A DNA stretch of 64,000 nucleotides from Phycisphaerales bacterium (GCA_016716475.1 JADJWG010000004.1:744001-808000); one strand, 5' to 3'; shown: positions 38,709 to 47,480, counted from the first letter of the stretch. Notes: generated by a model from the letters alone, not told the origin. Translations and numbers: made by a program.

Positions 38709-40523
38709 ATGATTCTGAATCTCTTCGTGCTCCTCTTCGTCATCGGCATCACGTTCATGCATTCGCTGTTCGGCCTGTACAGCGGCATCCTGAACGTGTT
38801 CTGCTGCATCGTCGCTGTCGCGGTCACCTTCGGGTTCGGCGAAGCGCTCACTTTCTGGGCCACCGGCCAATTCGGCCTGCACCCGGCTTACACGGAAGCC
38901 GTGGCGTACCTGCTGCTCTTCGCGGTGACGCACGGTGGGCTGCGCTTCCTGGCGGATACTTTTCTGCGCGGAAACGTGCGCGTGCCGATGCTCGCCGACT
39001 GGATTGGTGGTGCTGTGGCCGGCGTCATCATCGCGCAGCTCAGCATTGGCATGCTTTTGATCTGTTTCCTCATGCTGCCTTGGGGGGGCCGCATCATGAT
39101 GTACCAGCCGATCGAGCGCAACCGCGAGGAGGAGCAGCGCGGCGAGGAGCGGCGGCCCGGCGAGCGCGCCCGGATCGATCGCAACCGCATCTGGCTCCGT
39201 TCTGACGACTTCACGGCCGGCCTCGGAAAGTTCCTCAGTGGTGGCAGTCTGCGGGGCGAAACAACTGTGGCGGCCGTTTATCCCAACTTCACGGAATGGC
39301 TTGCATGGACCGGAAACACGGTTCAGCCCGAGTCAACGCCCGCCCCCTATCGCGATCCCAAAACGGGTGATGGCTTCAAGGATGGTATCACCGTGGAGTC
39401 CTGGTGGACGCAGTCTACGCCGCTTTCGTCCGCCTACACCCGCTACCGCAACCTCGCACCGAGCGAGGATCGCCCGACACCGGCTTTTGCCCCCTTCGAG
39501 TACCGGCCAGAAGCAGGCCATCACCTGCTCGGTGTGCGGCTTACGTTGCGTCCGGCGGCCGGGGATCGCGATCGCACCGCCATTCACCTCTTCCGCCCGA
39601 CCATGATCCGCCTTGTCGGAGACGTCGTTCAGTCGGAAGACCTGCGTTTTCCGCGGCAGTTTGCGCCGGTCGTTCTCGGCGGTGTAAATCCGCCCGCGCT
39701 GGCGGACAACCTGCGTGTCGTTGATTTTGACAACAACCTCAGTCTGCCGGCGACCGCGAAGATTGATGCCTACTTCGAAGTCCCGACCGATTTCGTCCCG
39801 CGTTTCGTCGAGTATCGCCGCCATGCCCGGGCCGCGGTCGTCGCCGACCACCAGGCCAAAACCCCGCCGGGCACGCGCCTCGCCGCGGGCGAATCCGCGC
39901 CGGAAACGCCCACCGGGGCCACCAACCTGCGCGACGTGCTCGACTATGCACTCACCGGGCCGGAACACCGTCTGCCGTTTCCGCTGGCAATGGATCGCGC
40001 CCGGGCCGCCAGCCAGATTGAAGTTTCCGGTAACGCGCTCGTGCGCGGCCGCCTGACCGGCGATATGTCGGCCTGGTCGCCGCCGGGCACGTTGACGGAC
40101 GGCAATGTCTCCGTCCTGCGCATCCCCGACGGCATGTGCATCATGCAATTCCGCCTGAATCTCCAGCAGGCCCGCTCCCTCCCGGGGCAGATCATGAACT
40201 TCGTTACGGGGACCACCAACCAGTACTACGCCGCGGACGATGTGGGTGAGCTCTACCCCCTCGCCGGCTATTACGCGGTTGTCACACGCAACAATGACCA
40301 GTACTTCGAGCTCTTCTTCGAGCCCAACCCGCTCGACGCCGGCTACAACCAGATGCTCAATTTCAGCGACACCGGCCTCATGCGGCAGTTGCAGAACGAC
40401 AACACCGCCGTGTTGGGTCTCATTTTCGTCATCCCGAAAGGCGTCAACATCGTGGCCCTCAACAGTCGCCAACGCGACGGCCGCATTGAGCTTGGCAACA
40501 TTTTCACGTCGTTGTGCCAGTAG
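38709..40523 (+). CDS. CvpA-like membrane protein with large C-terminal domain
   Basis: A 604-aa protein. The first 130 residues hold four membrane segments in the CvpA style (LFVLLFVIGITFMHSLFGLYSG, NVFCCIVAVAVTFGFG, AVAYLLLFAVTHGGLRF, GGAVAGVIIAQLSIGMLLICFLML). A charged stretch follows (EREEEQRGEERRPGERARIDR-like text), then about 450 residues of soluble, strand-rich sequence (SGGSLRGETTVAAVYPNF, HHLLGVRLTLRP, YYAVVTRNNDQYFELFFEPN). I recognise no family for the large domain. It is the third gene of the PilT operon, 45 bp after the pseudo-ATPase, so the three may form one envelope complex. Confidence 0.7.
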   Translation: MILNLFVLLFVIGITFMHSLFGLYSGILNVFCCIVAVAVTFGFGEALTFWATGQFGLHPAYTEAVAYLLLFAVTHGGLRFLADTFLRGNVRVPMLADWIGGAVAGVIIAQLSIGMLLICFLMLPWGGRIMMYQPIERNREEEQRGEERRPGERARIDRNRIWLRSDDFTAGLGKFLSGGSLRGETTVAAVYPNFTEWLAWTGNTVQPESTPAPYRDPKTGDGFKDGITVESWWTQSTPLSSAYTRYRNLAPSEDRPTPAFAPFEYRPEAGHHLLGVRLTLRPAAGDRDRTAIHLFRPTMIRLVGDVVQSEDLRFPRQFAPVVLGGVNPPALADNLRVVDFDNNLSLPATAKIDAYFEVPTDFVPRFVEYRRHARAAVVADHQAKTPPGTRLAAGESAPETPTGATNLRDVLDYALTGPEHRLPFPLAMDRARAASQIEVSGNALVRGRLTGDMSAWSPPGTLTDGNVSVLRIPDGMCIMQFRLNLQQARSLPGQIMNFVTGTTNQYYAADDVGELYPLAGYYAVVTRNNDQYFELFFEPNPLDAGYNQMLNFSDTGLMRQLQNDNTAVLGLIFVIPKGVNIVALNSRQRDGRIELGNIFTSLCQ

Positions 40524-40943
40524 GCGGGCACAGGGCACGCGGTCGGGCGGATACCTGCAGGCCTCTGCGAGCGAATGGGTTCGGTGGGTGCGTCAACAAA
40601 GTCAACCCGTTCAGGTGAAGAACACGGGGACCGCCGGTTCCAACATATCGGCGGGTGCCTCATCCTGCACTTGGATTTGGGGGGTAAACACCGATAACGC
40701 CCTTGGGAGCAAGAGGAGAATGGCCGCCCACAACCCGGGTAGTTCGTTCCGTCGCAGCAAGCCGCCCGGGGACTTCCGGTGCGCCCGTTATCGGCCGGTT
40801 CTGAAGGCACGGGAAGTGGGGGCGGCTTGACATTGGTCCCAACAAGGGTACGCTTCCTAGATTCGACCGTGCCAGCCGGGCTCAACCCGGCGGTACCGGT
40901 GGCCGATGCTGGCAGCAGAGGCGCCGGTGTGAAGAGAATCCAG
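40524..40943. other. Intergenic leader before tRNA-Asn, no gene seen
   Basis: Apart from the promoter-like TTGACA...TACGCT near 40827-40854, I see no coding frame with protein-like composition and no clear terminator for the PilT operon in this 420-bp stretch. Confidence 0.35.
40827..40854 (+). promoter_or_regulatory. Candidate sigma-70-type promoter of tRNA-Asn
   Basis: TTGACA (40827-40832), 16-bp spacer, TACGCT (40849-40854). Transcription would start near 40861, about 83 bp before the tRNA 5' end. The -35 is perfect and the -10 is weak. Confidence 0.45.
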
Positions 40944-41015
40944 TCCCCGATAGCTCAATGGTAGAGCGAGCGGCTGTTAACCGCTAGGTTGCAGGTTCGA
41001 GTCCTGCTCGGGGAG
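40944..41015 (+). tRNA. tRNA-Asn (anticodon GTT)
   Basis: Acceptor TCCCCGA pairs with TCGGGGA, discriminator G as expected for asparagine tRNAs. The anticodon stem AGCGG/CCGCT encloses loop CTGTTAA, giving anticodon GTT. The D-arm (AGCTCAATGGTAGAGC) and T-loop (TTCGAGT) are normal. CCA is not encoded. Its 3' end borders the accessory region. Confidence 0.96.
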
Positions 41016-41059
41016 ATCGACGAACGGTCGCGAGTCTGGCGACCGACCAGTTAACGCGA

Positions 41060-41096
41060 AACCCCGGGCCAGAGAGCGCCCGGGGTTGCTCGTTTT
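41060..41096 (+). terminator. Intrinsic terminator of tRNA-Asn
   Basis: AACCCCGGGC (41060-41069) pairs with GCCCGGGGTT (41078-41087) around an 8-nt loop, followed by GCTCGTTTT. A strong 10-bp stem with a short T-run, 45 bp after the tRNA. Confidence 0.85.
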
Positions 41097-41606
41097 AACG
41101 CGAGGATTCGCAAGGGTTTACGGATGCGGCCGGAGCGGCCCGGGCGGCGAGAGAGTGCGTTTCCCGGCACCGGGCGCGACCGGTCGGCGTGGTGAGCGTC
41201 CTTCCGATCCCGGCGCTCTCGGTTTTTCTCGTTAACAGCCGACCGCCGAGTTTACAGCGACGTCCCGGGCGCAACGCCGTAGCCATGAGTCTCGACCCAG
41301 ACTCCGGTCTCATCGCGCTGTGGCCTACCCCCCGGTCGATAGGCGTTCCAAAGAGCGGGGTGGTTGATAATCACCCATCGGGACGAGGCTTGATTAGAAT
41401 ATCGTCGTCATGGACGTGAAACGGACAATTCACTCGCCAATCGCCTTCGATGCTGCTGCTCGCCCTCGACGAGCTCGATTCGAACGCGCGGAGGCTGTTC
41501 GAAGCGATAGTCTCGCGAGAGCATGGACCGTTGGCACCGATGAAGCGGGGCCGACCTCTCGGCTCATCTCTACGGCGCCCGCTCGTGACAGGAGGGAGTA
41601 TCAGCG
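41097..41606. other. Junction stretch between tRNA-Asn and the accessory operon
   Basis: 510 bp without a confident gene. A 58-codon frame (41450-41626, MLLLALDELDSNARRLFEAI, later KRGRPLGS) has protein-like helical text but no ribosome-binding site and overlaps the next gene by 20 bp. I leave it unannotated. Composition becomes AT-richer toward the right. No repeat of the tRNA 3' end was seen. Confidence 0.35.
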
Positions 41607-42599
41607 TTGAAAGGAGTCGTCCGTGACAGCATTCTTCAGACGGCGGACTACACGCACGTGGCCCGTAACGGCCAAGAAAAAGTGGACTGCGCCTACCTTG
41701 TAACCATCGGTGACAGCCCTCATATCCCGACGCAGCTTGCCCGTATGTCGCGCTGCGCCAATCACGTGGTCGTTCTGCACACGGTCCCATGCCTAGCCGC
41801 AACGGATGCTCGCTTTCAGGGCGTGGAGTTCGTTCTATTTCGGGCTGACCTTCATCATCAACTGATGAATCGGCCCTCTTCGAAGAATCCGACGCGTCGG
41901 TGGAACCAACGGTTCGATCTGCCGTCGAAACGCATGTACGCTTTGGAGCACGCCACACGCGCTGGCTACAGCATAATCCTCCTCATCGATGATGACATCA
42001 TCTTCCGGCAGTCCTTGATCCCCTCAGCTATACACGTGCTTTGCAATGGGACTGATATCGCCTGCACCTATTCGCTGATTCACGCCGACGTTTCGACGCT
42101 GGACCGCGTGTATAGCGCAATGACAGGCACACCGCCACACGTGTCCATTAGCGGCAATGCCGTAATTCTCAAGATTAGTCCACGGCTCGGTATTTTTCCT
42201 TACATATACAACGAAGACTGGCTATTCTTCTGGTCATCGATTAAGCATGGCGGCGCAGTGGTGACCCCGCTGCAGACTGTCGTGCAGCGCGCGCCACGGA
42301 AGGAACGAGTGGCGCTCGTGCCAATGGAGCAATTCGGGGAGTTGATTGTATCCATGCTATTTCACCATAAGAATAGCCACGCGGACCTGTCCATGCTTCA
42401 AGACGCTGATTTTGTTGCAGGCTGCATGGAGGAATATCGCGATTGGGTTCAAGGGCTACTTCAATGTCCTGGCCACGAACACACCGTCGAGGCGGCGCTG
42501 GCTGCATTGGCTGACGTATCGTCGGACGATGTTCGCACTTTTGCCGCGCGCTTTGAAAGTGAGGTGTTAGAGCACTATGAGCATCAACGCGCAATGTAG
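41607..42599 (+). CDS. Predicted GT-A glycosyltransferase
   Basis: A 330-aa protein. TTG 41607 is chosen because GGAGGG lies 10 bases upstream and the upstream frame lacks better codons. Visible text: CAYLVTIGDSPHIPTQLARM near residue 30, YSIILLIDDDIIFRQSL near 130 (a DxD-type metal site), and YIYNEDWLFFW near 195, similar to the ED-containing acceptor motif of GT2 enzymes. The nucleotide-sugar donor cannot be told. It opens a tight operon in which the next genes overlap its end. Codon use is less GC-rich than in the core genes to the left, consistent with transfer. Confidence 0.6.
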   Translation: MKGVVRDSILQTADYTHVARNGQEKVDCAYLVTIGDSPHIPTQLARMSRCANHVVVLHTVPCLAATDARFQGVEFVLFRADLHHQLMNRPSSKNPTRRWNQRFDLPSKRMYALEHATRAGYSIILLIDDDIIFRQSLIPSAIHVLCNGTDIACTYSLIHADVSTLDRVYSAMTGTPPHVSISGNAVILKISPRLGIFPYIYNEDWLFFWSSIKHGGAVVTPLQTVVQRAPRKERVALVPMEQFGELIVSMLFHHKNSHADLSMLQDADFVAGCMEEYRDWVQGLLQCPGHEHTVEAALAALADVSSDDVRTFAARFESEVLEHYEHQRAM

Positions 42600-43392
42600 C
42601 ACAGGTGAGCTACCCTCACCGGGTGGCTACAGAATTCCCTACATTATCGAGCGGTCGCGTCGACAACCGCGGACAGGTGGCTTTCTGTTGCTACACGGGC
42701 TTGGTGTAGACAAAGATGAGTATCTCGGGTTCTATCGCACGCTGTCACCCAAACTTGCCGAAGCAGGATTCGACGTGCTTCGATTCGATTTCCCAGCCCA
42801 CGGCGAGAGTAAGGCGAACGCGAGTAGCTTTACACTACGGAACTGTGCCGTAGATGCAATAGTGGCGGCTGAGTTCCTGCTGCAGGAGATCGACAGTTCT
42901 CGACTGCACGTTTTCGGGACGAGTTTTGGAGCGGGCCCCGCCATCATGGCAGCAAGCTTTTTTCAGAGCTCGCTGCGGAATGCGACTCTGCTGGCCCCGG
43001 CGATCAGTTACCGTGAACTGTACATAGAACCTGCTCATCCGCTGCGTACTGCAAAGTATAGTGATTTTTATCGGCGCGCCGTTCTTGAAGGGGCAACTGT
43101 CCCAGTATCCGATCGTGCAGCGCTGAATTGGCGCAATGCAATCGAGTTCGCCATGTGTGACCTTGGTCACCAGCTATCGGCCATCGCGAGCCGCACGGCC
43201 ATCCTTCATGGTGAGGCCGATTCGATGGTGCCTCACGAACTCTCGCGCGATCTAGCGGCACGATATGCCGGCATCGATCTCACAATTATCCCTGAAATGG
43301 ATCACGGGTACATGGATCATAATGACGAGACCGGAGAGAGCGAGCGCAGTCAGCACAATCTGCGCGCAATTCTTCGGAAGGCATTGCGATGA
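42577..43392 (+). CDS. Alpha/beta hydrolase
   Basis: A 271-aa protein overlapping the upstream gene by 23 bp. The alpha/beta-hydrolase signs are clear: LLLHGLGVDKDEY (oxyanion loop), FDVLRFDFPAHGESK, the nucleophile elbow FGTSFGAG (Ser near residue 114), the acid in LHGEADSMVP, and the His in PEMDHGYMD. It resembles acyl esterases or thioesterases of the Hydrolase_4 group. Placed between a glycosyltransferase and a hexapeptide acyltransferase, it could remove or move an acyl group on a glycan or natural product. That is inference. Confidence 0.82.
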   Translation: MSINAQCSTGELPSPGGYRIPYIIERSRRQPRTGGFLLLHGLGVDKDEYLGFYRTLSPKLAEAGFDVLRFDFPAHGESKANASSFTLRNCAVDAIVAAEFLLQEIDSSRLHVFGTSFGAGPAIMAASFFQSSLRNATLLAPAISYRELYIEPAHPLRTAKYSDFYRRAVLEGATVPVSDRAALNWRNAIEFAMCDLGHQLSAIASRTAILHGEADSMVPHELSRDLAARYAGIDLTIIPEMDHGYMDHNDETGESERSQHNLRAILRKALR

Positions 43393-44018
43393 CGCCCGCG
43401 CGGGCCAAATTCGTCGATAGTACGGCCATTCTCAATTGCGCCCCGAGGTTTTTGCAAGGGGCGCGGCCTTGGCCGACCGAAGCCGAGTTCAACCGTCCTG
43501 TCGTTCTCCCGGAGTTCATTTATGTCGGACCCTTTGCGGTGATCGGTTGCGGTGCGGTTCTAGGTAATGGGTGCGTTGTTGATGCATACTGCCGAGTTGA
43601 GCCCTTGGCGCAGCTCGGCGAGGATTCGCTGGTCCTGTATCGTGGGACTATTGGAATGCAGGCACTTGTTGGCAAACGATGTGTCGTCGGAGGCTCGGTT
43701 TCGGAACATACAGTGGTCGAGGACGACTGCACTTCCTTTGGTAAGCTTATCCACACGCATTGGGATTCACGATCGCCTTGGGATGACCGAGAGGAGCCAG
43801 AACCAAGCCCTGTCATTCGACGCCGATCATTCATTGGACATGATGCCCTAGTGATCGGCGGAGTTGACGTCGGCCCGCATGCCTATGTGTGTGCGGGCGC
43901 CACCTTGACACGTACCCTTCCGCCGTACCACATTGCGTACGGCGTGAACCAGATCGTCCACTACTCACAATGGCGAGGGAGGCTCGCTCAGAATCCTTTG
44001 TTCCTGACGGATCAATAG
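43389..44018 (+). CDS. Hexapeptide-repeat (left-handed beta-helix) acyltransferase
   Basis: A 209-aa protein coupled to the hydrolase by a 4-base ATGA overlap. Repeats of the [LIV]GxxxxI type form the beta-helix: FIYVGPFAVIGCGAVLGNGCVV, SLVLYRGTIGMQALVGKRCVVGG, VIRRRSFIGHDALVIGGVDVGPHAYVCAGA (each shown in part). A C-terminal helix with HIAYGVNQIVHYSQW follows. Members transfer acetyl or other acyl groups to sugars or amino sugars; a catalytic His is likely among H-T-H-W (IHTHWD). Three bases after its stop codon the interrupted fourth gene starts. Confidence 0.78.
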   Translation: MTPARAKFVDSTAILNCAPRFLQGARPWPTEAEFNRPVVLPEFIYVGPFAVIGCGAVLGNGCVVDAYCRVEPLAQLGEDSLVLYRGTIGMQALVGKRCVVGGSVSEHTVVEDDCTSFGKLIHTHWDSRSPWDDREEPEPSPVIRRRSFIGHDALVIGGVDVGPHAYVCAGATLTRTLPPYHIAYGVNQIVHYSQWRGRLAQNPLFLTDQ

Positions 44019-44091
44019 CCATGAGGTACCTGCTATCATCGTATGGACTTGGAAATCCGTACATCATAACTGACATACCAGATCATGCCGT

Positions 44092-44108
44092 GAGGCTATC
44101 TCAAAACC
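44092..44108 (+). repeat. IS left inverted repeat
   Basis: GAGGCTATCTCAAAACC, the exact reverse complement of the right end at 44900-44916. Confidence 0.92.
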
Positions 44109-44138
44109 GGGACACCTGTTGACTTTGTACAATGATGC

Positions 44139-44912
44139 ATGTTGACACTCACAAATGAGCAATTGGATTGGCTGGCGGACAGGATTCCGGATCGGCCGAA
44201 GAGTCCGAAGGGCGGACGGCCCGTCGCGGACAAGCGGCGGACGCTGCGCGGCATCTTCTGGATGCTGGACAACGGCGCGAAGTGGAAGGACCTGCCGCGC
44301 GAGTTCGGCGCGCGGGCCACGGTGCACCGTTGGTTCCAGCGCTGGACGCGCGAAGGGCTCTTTGAGCAGGCCATGCGGGCCGCCGGACGCCTGGTCGAAC
44401 GGCGCGGCGCGTACCGCGTGTACGAATGCTTCATCGACGGCACCTTCGCCAAGGCCCGGGGCGGCGGTGATGGGATCAGCGCGGCCACCTCGGAAAAGGC
44501 GTGAAAATCATGGTTCTGGTCGATGCTCGCGGGTTGCCGGTGGCGATCGATACCGCGCGGCGGACGCCCACGAGAGCCGCTGCGTGCAGGCGGCTGTTCG
44601 ACTTCGTGCTGACGCGAGACGCCGCCGCGCGTGATCGGCGACAAGGCGTACGACAGCGACAAGCTCGACGAAGAGCTCGCACAGCGCGGCATGGAAATGA
44701 TCGCGCCGCATCGCGGCAACCGCAAGCCGGAGAATGTGACACAGGACCGCCGGCCGCTGCAGCGCAAGCGGCGCTGGACGGTGGAGCGGACGATCTCCTG
44801 GATCCAGAACTACCGTCGGCTCTGCATCCGTTGGGAGAAGTCGAGCTGCCTGTTCAGCGGCTTCTTGCATATGACCTGTACGCTTCTCTTGCTTTCAGAG
44901 GTTTTGAGATAG
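44139..44912 (+). pseudogene. IS5-family transposase, two frames with extra frameshifts
   Basis: OrfA (44139-44504, 121 aa) carries WMLDNGAKWKDLPREFG, a DUF4096-type N-terminal region, and the first catalytic Asp in YECFIDGTFAKARG. OrfB overlaps from 44501 (VKIMVLVDARGLPVAIDT-like text). In this copy orfB changes frame three times: near 44560 (to ADAHESRCVQ), near 44597 (to LFDFVLTR) and near 44622 (to TPPRVIGDKAYDSDK). The final frame (to 44912) holds the second Asp (GDKAYDS) and the Glu region RRWTVERTISWIQNYRRL. The paired shifts suggest decay or sequence errors. As read, no full-length transposase is made without several frameshifts. Confidence 0.75.
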
Positions 44913-44916
44913 CCTC
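44900..44916 (+). repeat. IS right inverted repeat
   Basis: GGTTTTGAGATAGCCTC, the exact reverse complement of the left end at 44092-44108. Confidence 0.92.
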
Positions 44917-46094
44917 GTGTATCCTATCGGGATCGAAGGATCGGACTTCATTGATTTAGATTATTCACTATTGCTGGTCGGGACGGGCTTTCTGTTTGAC
45001 CAGCAAGCGTTGGATTATCTCGTAGCACAACGATCTCGTCTGCGCTTTCTGGCGCCCCTTGTTGAGAGCATCTTGAAGCTGAAGGCAGAAGGCCTGCTCG
45101 AGACCTTTGATGGGAAGGCGATCATCGGGGAGAACATTGACAAGATACGTACCAAGACCGAATCCCTTTGCGAGGACATTGTGGGGTGGCTTGGTCCTGT
45201 GCGTGCTCAGTGGAGTGTGCTCAAGGCGGACCGCGAGACGTTTCTCCAGAGATTTGGAAGCCAAGAGAAGCGTGCGATAAACGAACAGCACTTTTCGGTT
45301 GTCAATGCGGCCATGAAGATCGATGGCTCGCTCAATGCTACGCTTGTTAGCACAATCACGAAGATCATCAACTCAAGGCGAAAGACCTTCGACGCTAAGG
45401 AGTCTGTCTATATCAAGGAGGTGCTGCGCCCGCTGGTGTGTCACACAGTGATTCAGGATTTGTTCAGATGCAAGACCCAAGGAGCGGTTCTCGATTGGGA
45501 TGATAGCCAACCATACTACGAGCGTCTGTACGCCGCAAGATGGGATAGCCAAGAGGACCACCTGCTCGCGTACCATGCCAGGAGCCTGTTTACGCTATCG
45601 CTCCCCCAGCTGCGACCCAAGAATGTTGACAGTGTTATTAGGTTCATTCGGAACAACAGGAACGTCGAATCACTTCGGGCAGATATCACGTCGAGTCTTG
45701 GCAGAGGTGAGAAATTCGATGCAGAGCTCGGTAGGCGATTGCTAGCTGAGGTCTTGGAGCATGAGCTTGGAGTCAAGAGGAAAATGAAGCGGTTTCGTTT
45801 TTTGGGGGCGCTCGCTAGCGTCTTTGTTCCGGGCGGATCTCTGCTCACTGAAGCTGCCGTCGAGGGCGCGACGATGGTCGGTGAAGACGCTGTGGAAGCG
45901 GGGCTTGGCCGCGCCCATCGCTGGCTGTATTCCCTCCGAGCGTAGTGTGGTGCAAGGGCCCGCCGCGGTTCGGCCCTTTCCCCGCACCATTCTGTAAACA
46001 CGCCGCGTATGTAACCAATAGCGGGCTGTGCTGACCCGCTCCCGCCAGACGACGCGCCGGTCGCAAAGCGAAGGTCGTCGTGGGCATCGTCCAA

Positions 46095-46385
46095 ATGGAG
46101 ATGCTCATGGCCGCTCGCCGCGCGCGGTTCGATCCGACTGACTCTACCACCCTCCAACCCGAGCAACGGCTACACGAAGTCGCAGCGATTCTCGCCGCCG
46201 GCATGATTCGCATGCGCGCAGCGTTCAGCGCCCGCGCGCGGGCGTCCGGCCAGCAGGCCCGGGCGGACGAGCCGCATCATTCGGACGTGCCACACGCCGC
46301 ATGCATGTCGCAGATTTCGACAGAATCTGGCGAAACTCACCTTGAGCTTTCCCGCCGAAGTAGCCCTGATGGCCGGCGTGGTTAA
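46095..46385 (+). CDS. Small protein upstream of DUF2924 gene
   Basis: A 96-aa frame from ATG 46095 (MEMLMAARRARFD) with a helical core PEQRLHEVAAILAAGMIRMR. Small proteins with a VAAILAxGxxRxR helix often precede DUF2924 genes in mobile elements, which supports it. The last 40 residues look less ordered. No membrane segment or catalytic motif is seen. Function unknown; low-to-moderate confidence in both the start and the reality of the C-terminus. Confidence 0.4.
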   Translation: MEMLMAARRARFDPTDSTTLQPEQRLHEVAAILAAGMIRMRAAFSARARASGQQARADEPHHSDVPHAACMSQISTESGETHLELSRRSSPDGRRG

Positions 46386-46419
46386 CGACTTGCGAGAGCA
46401 AGGGTTACGGAGAGAACGC

Positions 46420-47040
46420 ATGGCGATGAACGTCGGAAAAGAGCTGGCGGACCTGCGCGAGATGAGCGTTCGCGAACTGCGCGAGAAGTATGAATCCGTC
46501 TTCGGCGAGCCTACGCGGGCCGGGAACAAGGACTGGCTGTTCAAGCGGATCGCGTGGCGGATTCAGGCGCTGGCCGAGGGCGACCTGTCCGAGCGTGCGC
46601 TCCGGCGGGCGGAGTTTCTGGCCCGGGACGCCGACCTCCGGACCACCGCGCCACGGACGCCGGTCGCCAACGCGGGAAACGGCGTAAACGTCGCGGTAGG
46701 CGGGAACGGTGGGGGCGAACCGGGGCCCGCGCCCGCCGTCCTCGACGAGCGCGTGCCGCCACCGGGCACGGTTCTGACACGACGGTATCGCGGCCAGGCG
46801 TACCATGTGCGAGTCCGCCACGATGGGTTCGAGTACGACGGCCAACACTTCCGCTCGCTGAGTGCAATCGCCAAGATCATCACCGGCTCGCACTGGAACG
46901 GGCTACTCTTCTTCAGGATCGCCAAGCGTAGGACAACCGACAGCACAGCACACAGCGCAACCAGCCGGCCGCGAAGCGGAGGCGTTGCGGGTGTCGCGGA
47001 GAGGCGTGCCTGTCGATCCCGCGCTGGCTGTGGCCGGTGA
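46420..47040 (+). CDS. DUF2924-domain protein of a mobile element
   Basis: A 206-aa protein starting at ATG 46420 (MAMNVGKELADLREMSV). The DUF2924 text is clear: LREKYESVFGEPTRAGNKDW, LFKRIAWRIQALAEGDLSE, PPGTVLTRRYRGQAYHVRV, and HFRSLSAIAKIITGSHWNGL. Family members usually end soon after the last motif; here about 35 further residues of Ser/Arg/Thr-rich text follow, so the 3' end may be shifted. DUF2924 genes are usually paired with a site-specific recombinase, which is not visible here. It marks a second mobile-element remnant in the window. Confidence 0.78.
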   Translation: MAMNVGKELADLREMSVRELREKYESVFGEPTRAGNKDWLFKRIAWRIQALAEGDLSERALRRAEFLARDADLRTTAPRTPVANAGNGVNVAVGGNGGGEPGPAPAVLDERVPPPGTVLTRRYRGQAYHVRVRHDGFEYDGQHFRSLSAIAKIITGSHWNGLLFFRIAKRRTTDSTAHSATSRPRSGGVAGVAERRACRSRAGCGR

Positions 47041-47186
47041 CCTTCGCGAGCTACCCGAGCGTGGCGGCCCGCCAGGCGGTGCAGCAGTGCGGCTGGGGGC
47101 TGTGGAAAATCCGCGATCAGGATGGACCGGCCATCACGCAGGAGCGCCGCGCCATCGGAGGCTGCAACGGATGAATTGGGAATCAA

Positions 47187-47480
47187 GTGCAGCGACGAAT
47201 GCGAGGCGCCCGCCGTGCCGAACTCCAGCGCCTGTCACGAACGTCGCTGCCGTGGCGCGCCCTTCAATACCTCCTCGGCTGCTGGGCCTGCCAGACCTTC
47301 TGGACGGCGGTCCTGACGTATGCCGCCACGGCTGGCATCACCGCCCCGGCGGCCTGGTTCTTCTCCGCCGCCGCCTACTCCGGCGCAGCTGTCCTGCTGT
47401 CGACACTGCACGGCTTGGCCCCATCTGCGCGTCCGGAGGCGGCGCCGGCTCGAAGTGGCTGCAAGGGGTGCGGTAAATAG
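47187..47480 (+). CDS. Small membrane protein with CxxC motifs
   Basis: A 97-aa frame starting at ATG 47187 (MQRRMRGARRAELQRL). Two hydrophobic segments are visible: YLLGCWACQTFWTAVLTY and AAWFFSAAAYSGAAVLLSTL. CWAC within the first and CKGC at the C-terminus give two CxxC pairs. The CxxCxxFW layout resembles small DUF1360-like membrane proteins, without certainty. It follows the DUF2924 gene at 147 bp and probably belongs to the same element. An upstream frame ending at 47174 (IPRWLWPVTFASYPSVAARQ) also looks protein-like but lacks a start codon. Confidence 0.45.
   Translation: MQRRMRGARRAELQRLSRTSLPWRALQYLLGCWACQTFWTAVLTYAATAGITAPAAWFFSAAAYSGAAVLLSTLHGLAPSARPEAAPARSGCKGCGK

Larger units (their letters stand above)
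44092..44916 (+). mobile_element. IS5-family (IS427-like) insertion sequence
   Basis: An 825-bp element bounded by perfect 17-bp inverted repeats. It carries two overlapping transposase frames typical of the IS427 group and sits inside a host gene. A GT dinucleotide flanks both ends, and removing one copy restores the host frame, so the target duplication is 2 bp. Confidence 0.88.
44021..45945 (+). pseudogene. Unknown operon gene split by an IS5-type element
   Basis: The first part starts at ATG 44021 (MRYLLSSYGLGNPYIITDIP) and reads DHAV up to the IS left end at 44092. The second part runs from 44917 (GTG, reading YPIGIEGSDFIDLDYS from 44920) to TAG 45945. If the IS and one copy of a 2-bp GT duplication are removed, GCC-GTG-TAT joins the two in frame as one protein of about 366 residues. 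The large part is helical and charged, with KAIIGENIDKIRTKTES and ending in FVPGGSLLTEAAVEGATMVGE. I recognise no family. It was the fourth gene of the operon; loss may have changed the pathway. The 3' part could still be translated from GTG 44917. Confidence 0.75.

Noticed and set aside
35511..38933. A very long open frame on the minus strand (over 1100 codons)
   Set aside because: It is antisense to the PilT-like and pseudo-PilB genes, whose family motifs are unmistakable. High third-position GC keeps the opposite frame open.
41450..41626. A 58-codon frame before the glycosyltransferase (MLLLALDELDSNARRLFEAI)
   Set aside because: The text looks helical, but there is no ribosome-binding site, it overlaps the next gene, and no homologue is known to me.
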